Origin: Burkholderiales bacterium
Lineage (GTDB): Bacteria > Pseudomonadota > Gammaproteobacteria > Burkholderiales > Burkholderiaceae_F
Length of the DNA stretch: 9,635 nt
Assembly: GCA_024641225.1 (NCBI GenBank)
Contig: JAHEDN010000069.1
Coordinates: 1-9,635 of the forward strand
Reading direction: 5' to 3'
The notes under the pieces are model-generated. The model was not told where the DNA came from. It did not search any database and saw only the letters and a list, made by a program, of their open reading frames with translations. Below, in pieces: positions 6,682 to 9,635 of this stretch. The first letter of the stretch is position 1. The number at the start of each line of letters is the position of its first letter. Position numbers and translations under genes: made by a program.

Positions 6682-7692
6682 ATGTACACGCAAGCGATCG
6701 ACATCCCGCAGGGCCCGAAGGACGAGGCGCAACGCGGGCCGCGCTCGCTGAAGGACGCCGAGTACGAAGCGGAATTCGACGCCAGGGTCGCGCGCGGCGA
6801 ATTCGTCGAACCGAAGGACTGGATGCCGGAGGCGTACCGCCGCACGCTGGTGCGGCAGATCAGCCAGCACGCGCACTCGGAGATCGTCGGCATGCTGCCC
6901 GAGGGCAACTGGATCACGCGCGCGCCGACCCTGAAGCGCAAGGCCATCCTGCTTGCCAAGGTGCAGGATGAAGGCGGCCACGGCATGTACCTGTATGCCG
7001 CCGCAGAGACGCTCGGCGTCTCGCGCGACGACCTCGTCGACGCGCTGCACTCGGGCAAGGCCAAGTACTCGTCGATATTCAACTATCCGACGCTGAACTG
7101 GGCCGACATTGGCGTGATCGGCTGGCTCGTCGACGGCGCGGCGATCATGAACCAGATCCCGCTGTGCCGCTGCTCGTACGGCCCGTACGCGCGGGCCATG
7201 ATCCGCATCTGCAAGGAGGAGTCGTTCCATCAGCGGCAGGGCTACGACCTGCTGCTGACGATGATGAAGGGAACGGCCGAGCAGCGCGCCATGGTGCAGG
7301 ACGCCGTCAACCGCTGGTGGTGGCCGTCGCTGATGATGTTCGGACCGCACGATTCGGAATCGACGCACTCCGGCGATTCGATCAAGTGGGGCATCAAGCG
7401 GATCAGCAACGACGACCTGCGGCAGAAATTCGTCGACGCGACGGTGCCGCAGGCCAGGGTGCTGGGCGTGACGATGCCCGACCCGATGCTGTCCTGGAAC
7501 GAGGCGCGCGGCCACTGGGACTTCGGGCCGATCGACTGGCAGGAGTTCTGGAACGTCGTCAACGGGCAGGGCCAGTGCAACCGCGACCGGCTGGCCGATC
7601 GGGTCAAGGCGTGGGACGACGGCGCCTGGGTGCGCGAGGCGGCGCTTGTGCACGCCGACAAACAGCGCCGTCGCGACCAGCTGGCGGCATGA
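6682..7692 (+). CDS. paaA: PaaA, diiron oxygenase subunit of the phenylacetyl-CoA 1,2-epoxidase
   Basis: This 336-residue catalytic subunit has the ferritin-like diiron ligands: E67 (HAHSEI), E97 and H100 (QDEGGH, an ExxH), D151 (WLVDGA), and E180 and H183 (KEESFH, second ExxH). With PaaB, PaaC and the reductase PaaE it inserts one oxygen atom into the ring of phenylacetyl-CoA to give the 1,2-epoxide. It is longer than E. coli PaaA (about 309 residues), mainly through an extra N-terminal segment of about 25 residues. The ATG at 6682 has GGAG six bases upstream; an in-frame TTG at 6676 overlaps that spacing and is less likely. It heads the paaABCDE block after a repeat-bearing spacer, so it may also be served by a separate transcript, though I see no convincing promoter. 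Confidence 0.96.
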   Translation: MYTQAIDIPQGPKDEAQRGPRSLKDAEYEAEFDARVARGEFVEPKDWMPEAYRRTLVRQISQHAHSEIVGMLPEGNWITRAPTLKRKAILLAKVQDEGGHGMYLYAAAETLGVSRDDLVDALHSGKAKYSSIFNYPTLNWADIGVIGWLVDGAAIMNQIPLCRCSYGPYARAMIRICKEESFHQRQGYDLLLTMMKGTAEQRAMVQDAVNRWWWPSLMMFGPHDSESTHSGDSIKWGIKRISNDDLRQKFVDATVPQARVLGVTMPDPMLSWNEARGHWDFGPIDWQEFWNVVNGQGQCNRDRLADRVKAWDDGAWVREAALVHADKQRRRDQLAA

Positions 7693-7693
7693 A

Positions 7694-7731
7694 TCTCCCC
7701 TCTTCCGTCGAGGGGGAGGGGGCAGGGGAGA
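7694..7731. repeat. Inverted repeat in the paaA-paaB spacer
   Basis: TCTCCCCT (7694-7701) and AGGGGAGA (7724-7731) are perfect 8-bp arms. A competing hairpin pairs CCCCTC (7697-7702) with GAGGGG (7710-7715) around a 7-nt loop. The pyrimidine-then-purine layout resembles a common CCCTCTCCC..GGGAGAGGG dispersed intergenic motif of high-GC proteobacteria. It begins directly after the paaA stop and ends three bases before the paaB ribosome site. Confidence 0.6.
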
Positions 7732-7733
7732 CC

Positions 7734-7740
7734 GGAGGAG
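7734..7740 (+). promoter_or_regulatory. Strong Shine-Dalgarno site of paaB
   Basis: GGAGGAG lies five bases before the ATG at 7746 and fixes this start, which gives exactly the usual PaaB length. Other purine-rich tracts just upstream (from 7710) are part of the inverted repeat and could compete for ribosomes or sequester pairing partners. Confidence 0.7.
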
Positions 7741-7745
7741 TTCGC

Positions 7746-8033
7746 ATGGAACGCAGGGAATGGCCGCTGTGGGAGGTCTTCATCCGCAGCAGGGGCGGGC
7801 TGGACCACAAGCACTGCGGCAGCGTGCACGCGCCGGACGCGAAGATGGCGCTGGCCAACGCACGCGACGTCTACACGCGGCGCATGGAGGGCGTGAGCCT
7901 CTGGGTCGTGCGCGCCGACCAGATCCACGCCTCGGATCCCGGCGCCAAGCCGGAGATGTTCGATCCGGCCGAGGACAAGATCTACCGGCATCCGACGTTC
8001 TACACACTGCCCGACGAAGTGAATCACATGTGA
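7746..8033 (+). CDS. paaB: PaaB, structural subunit of the phenylacetyl-CoA epoxidase
   Basis: At 95 residues it equals the size of E. coli PaaB. It opens with MERREWPLWEVFIRSRGGLDHKHCGSVHA and includes DAKMALANARDVYTRR and SLWVVRADQI, all family signatures; it ends with YRHPTFYTLPDEV. PaaB is a small non-catalytic component that bridges PaaAC units in the epoxidase and is needed for activity in vivo. The long open frame upstream (from 7164) is read-through of the paaA region in another frame and is not part of the protein. The stop codon at 8031-8033 overlaps an in-frame GTG of paaC. Confidence 0.94.
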   Translation: MERREWPLWEVFIRSRGGLDHKHCGSVHAPDAKMALANARDVYTRRMEGVSLWVVRADQIHASDPGAKPEMFDPAEDKIYRHPTFYTLPDEVNHM

Positions 8034-8038
8034 CGGCG

Positions 8039-8815
8039 ATGATGACGACCACGGCCACGGCCGCCGACGCGGCCCACATCGACTACGTGCTGCGCATCGC
8101 CGACAGCGCGCTGATCCTGGGCCAGCGGCTGTCCGAGTGGTGCGGGCACGGTCCGGTGATCGAGGAGGACATCGCGCTCACCAACACCGCGCTCGACCTG
8201 ATCGGCCAGGCGCGGTTGCTGCTCACTCACGCCGGCAGCCTCGAGGGCAGAGGGCGCGACGAGGACGCGCTGGCATTCCTGCGCGCCGAGCACGAGTACC
8301 GCAGCCTGACGATCTGCGAACTGCCGAACGAGGACTTCGGCCGCACCTGTCTGCGCAACTGCCTGTTCGCCGCCTTTCAGATGCAACTCTGGCAGGGGCT
8401 GGCGGGCTCCAGCGACGCGCAGCTCGCCGCGATCGCCGGCAAGAGCGTCAAGGAAACGCGCTACCACCTGCAGCATGCTTCGGACTGGACGGTGCGGCTC
8501 GGCGACGGCACCGAGGAATCGCACGCGCGGATGCAGCGCGCGCTCGACTACCTGTGGCCCTACACGGCCGAGTTCTTCTCGGCCAACGAGACTGACAAGC
8601 AGGCGAACACGGCCGGAATCGGCCCGGCGTGGTCGTCGCTCGCCACCGCGTGGGAGGAGTCGGTGCTGCCGGTCCTCGAAGTGGCCACGCTGAAAGTGCC
8701 GGCGCGGACGCCGTTCCTGTCGCGCGGCAAGGAAGGCCGGCACAGCGAGCAGATGGGCCATCTGCTGGCGGAGATGCAGTACCTGCAGCGCGCCCATCCG
8801 GGGGCAAGGTGGTAG
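8039..8815 (+). CDS. paaC: PaaC, non-catalytic ferritin-like subunit of the phenylacetyl-CoA epoxidase
   Basis: This protein of about 258 residues is related in fold to PaaA but has lost the diiron ligands: no ExxH pair matching those in PaaA is seen. Family signatures are YVLRIADSALILGQRLSEW near the start, EEDIALTNTALDLIGQAR, FLRAEHEYRSLTICELPN, and RYHLQHASDW followed by RMQRALDYLWPY. It forms the structural PaaAC heterodimer and supports substrate binding by PaaA. The start is uncertain: ATG codons at 8039 and 8042 lie 5 and 8 nt after the paaB stop, and a GTG at 8030 would overlap that stop by GTGA. None has a strong ribosome site, so coupling to paaB is likely. I chose 8039. Confidence 0.93.
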   Translation: MMTTTATAADAAHIDYVLRIADSALILGQRLSEWCGHGPVIEEDIALTNTALDLIGQARLLLTHAGSLEGRGRDEDALAFLRAEHEYRSLTICELPNEDFGRTCLRNCLFAAFQMQLWQGLAGSSDAQLAAIAGKSVKETRYHLQHASDWTVRLGDGTEESHARMQRALDYLWPYTAEFFSANETDKQANTAGIGPAWSSLATAWEESVLPVLEVATLKVPARTPFLSRGKEGRHSEQMGHLLAEMQYLQRAHPGARW

Positions 8816-8819
8816 CGGA

Positions 8820-9311
8820 ATGATGACGACCGAGCAGGCCTGGGACGTGCTGGCGCGGGTCGCCGATCCGGAAATCCCCGTGGTCTCGGTAACCGAACTG
8901 GGCATCGTGCGCGAGGTGGCTGCATCCGGGCAGGCGGTGCAGGTCGTCGTCACGCCGACGTACTCGGGGTGCCCCGCCACCGAGGCCATCGAGCGTTCGA
9001 TCGTCGATGCATTGCGCGATGCGGGCGCGGCCGACGTACGGGTCGAGACGAGGCTCGCGCCGCCGTGGACCACCGACTGGATCACGCCCGAGGCGCAGGA
9101 GAAGCTGCGTCGCTACGGCATCGCGCCACCCGGTGGCGGCGCGGCCGCGGCGGGCAAGGAACGGCCGATCGGTTTCGTGGCGCGCGTCGAGTGCCCTCTG
9201 TGCGGCAGCGCGAACACCGAACGGCTGTCGGCCTTCGGCGCGACCGCCTGCAAGGCGCTGTACCGCTGCCGCGACTGCCGCGAGCCGTTCGAGCACTTCA
9301 AACCGATCTAG
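8820..9311 (+). CDS. paaD: PaaD, DUF59/MIP18-type iron-sulfur maturation factor with zinc ribbon
   Basis: The 163-residue length is close to E. coli PaaD (about 165). Residues 1-95 or so are the MIP18/DUF59 domain: VADPEIPVVSVTELGIVREV, and VTPTYSGCPATE with the conserved C51. After a Gly/Ala-rich linker (about 104-112) comes a zinc-ribbon-like tail with C125xxC128 and C150xxC153, plus C144. PaaD is not a structural part of the purified epoxidase but is required for its function in vivo; a role in assembling or inserting the iron-sulfur cluster of PaaE (or the diiron site of PaaA) is inferred from its SUF-T/MIP18 relatives. Start: the first of two adjacent ATGs (8820, 8823), four bases after the paaC stop, with a weak GCGGA site. 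Confidence 0.93.
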   Translation: MMTTEQAWDVLARVADPEIPVVSVTELGIVREVAASGQAVQVVVTPTYSGCPATEAIERSIVDALRDAGAADVRVETRLAPPWTTDWITPEAQEKLRRYGIAPPGGGAAAAGKERPIGFVARVECPLCGSANTERLSAFGATACKALYRCRDCREPFEHFKPI

Positions 9312-9325
9312 AGGGCGACTGCGTC

Positions 9326-9635
9326 ATGACGCCGAGGTTCCATAGCCTGCACATAAAGGAAGTGCGTCGCGAAACGCCGGAGTGCGTGAGCCTCGCCTTC
9401 GAGGTGCCGGCCGAGCTGGCCGACGAGTACCGCTTCGTGCAGGGCCAGCACCTGAACCTGCGCAGGCAGTTCGGCAGCGAGGACGTGCGCCGCTCGTATT
9501 CGATCTGCTCGGGTGTCGACGACGGCGAACTGCGCGTGGCGATCAAGAAGGTGCCGGGCGGGCAGTTCTCGGTCTGGGCCAACGAGTCGTTGCAGCCCGG
9601 CGACTCGCTCGACGTGATGACGCCGGAGGGTCGGT
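9326..9635 (+). CDS. paaE: PaaE, ferredoxin-NADP-reductase-type reductase of the epoxidase (5' part, cut by window)
   Basis: The first 103 codons are visible of a family about 355 residues long. The N-terminal FAD-binding barrel is recognisable: FVQGQHLNLR, the flavin motif RSYS at residues 56-59, and IKKVPGGQFSVWANE followed by LQPGDSLDVMTPEGR. The NADPH-binding domain and the C-terminal plant-type 2Fe-2S domain expected of PaaE lie beyond the right edge. It passes electrons from NADPH to the diiron centre of PaaA. The ATG at 9326 is 14 nt after the paaD stop, with GAGGG overlapping the end of that stop region. From this fragment alone, another flavin reductase of the same superfamily would be possible; position after paaD makes PaaE nearly certain. 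Confidence 0.93.
   Translation, partial: MTPRFHSLHIKEVRRETPECVSLAFEVPAELADEYRFVQGQHLNLRRQFGSEDVRRSYSICSGVDDGELRVAIKKVPGGQFSVWANESLQPGDSLDVMTPEGR

Noticed and set aside
5866..7653. 595-residue open frame on the minus strand opposite paaK and paaA
   Set aside because: Antisense shadow of two real genes that reads straight through the intergenic repeat, whose translation (PRFRGDD, SFPRRRGSS) is a typical artefact of that repeat type.
1..9635. CRISPR arrays, tRNA or rRNA genes, transposase genes, phage genes
   Set aside because: None seen; the window is densely filled with collinear phenylacetate pathway genes and has no spaced direct-repeat array or recognisable transposase motif.

Overview
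The window is most of an aerobic phenylacetate (phenylacetyl-CoA / paa) catabolic cluster from a high-GC proteobacterium. Codons strongly prefer G or C at the third position. The gene order paaY-paaN(Z-like) divergent from paaG-paaH-paaI-paaK-paaA-paaB-paaC-paaD-paaE, a stand-alone aldehyde dehydrogenase in place of the fused PaaZ, and a TetR-type palindrome as the apparent operator all point to a betaproteobacterium of the Azoarcus/Thauera (Rhodocyclales) or Burkholderiales kind. That assignment is an inference from layout; no rRNA or other taxonomic marker is present.

Layout: the left 2.1 kb is on the minus strand and holds paaN (aldehyde dehydrogenase) followed 7 nt later by paaY (gamma-carbonic-anhydrase-like hexapeptide protein), which is cut by the left edge. 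A 207-bp divergent control region (2098-2304) carries a perfect 16-bp palindrome overlapping the predicted start point of a sigma70-like promoter. From 2305 to the right edge everything reads on the plus strand: paaG (epoxide isomerase), paaH (3-hydroxyacyl-CoA dehydrogenase), paaI (thioesterase), paaK (phenylacetate-CoA ligase), then paaA-B-C-D-E for the multicomponent epoxidase, with paaE cut by the right edge. Most junctions are tight (3-14 nt), but three are wider: paaI-paaK (143 nt), paaK-paaA (123 nt) and paaA-paaB (53 nt). All three contain hairpin-forming sequence that looks like dispersed intergenic repeats; the one before paaA is a 77-bp MITE-like element. No stretch over 300 bases lacks a gene.

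How it works together: PaaK activates phenylacetate to phenylacetyl-CoA. PaaABCE, matured with help from PaaD, epoxidises the ring, and PaaG isomerises the epoxide to an oxepin. The ring is opened hydrolytically and the aldehyde is oxidised by PaaN. Beta-oxidation-like steps then include PaaH. PaaI and PaaY hydrolyse stalled CoA thioesters as a safety valve. The window lacks paaF, paaJ, an oxepin-CoA hydratase (the MaoC-like half of PaaZ) and a regulator gene; these must lie outside or elsewhere in the genome.

I found no undescribed biological system. The most interesting items are the split ring-opening enzyme, the promoter palindrome and the repeat-loaded operon junctions.
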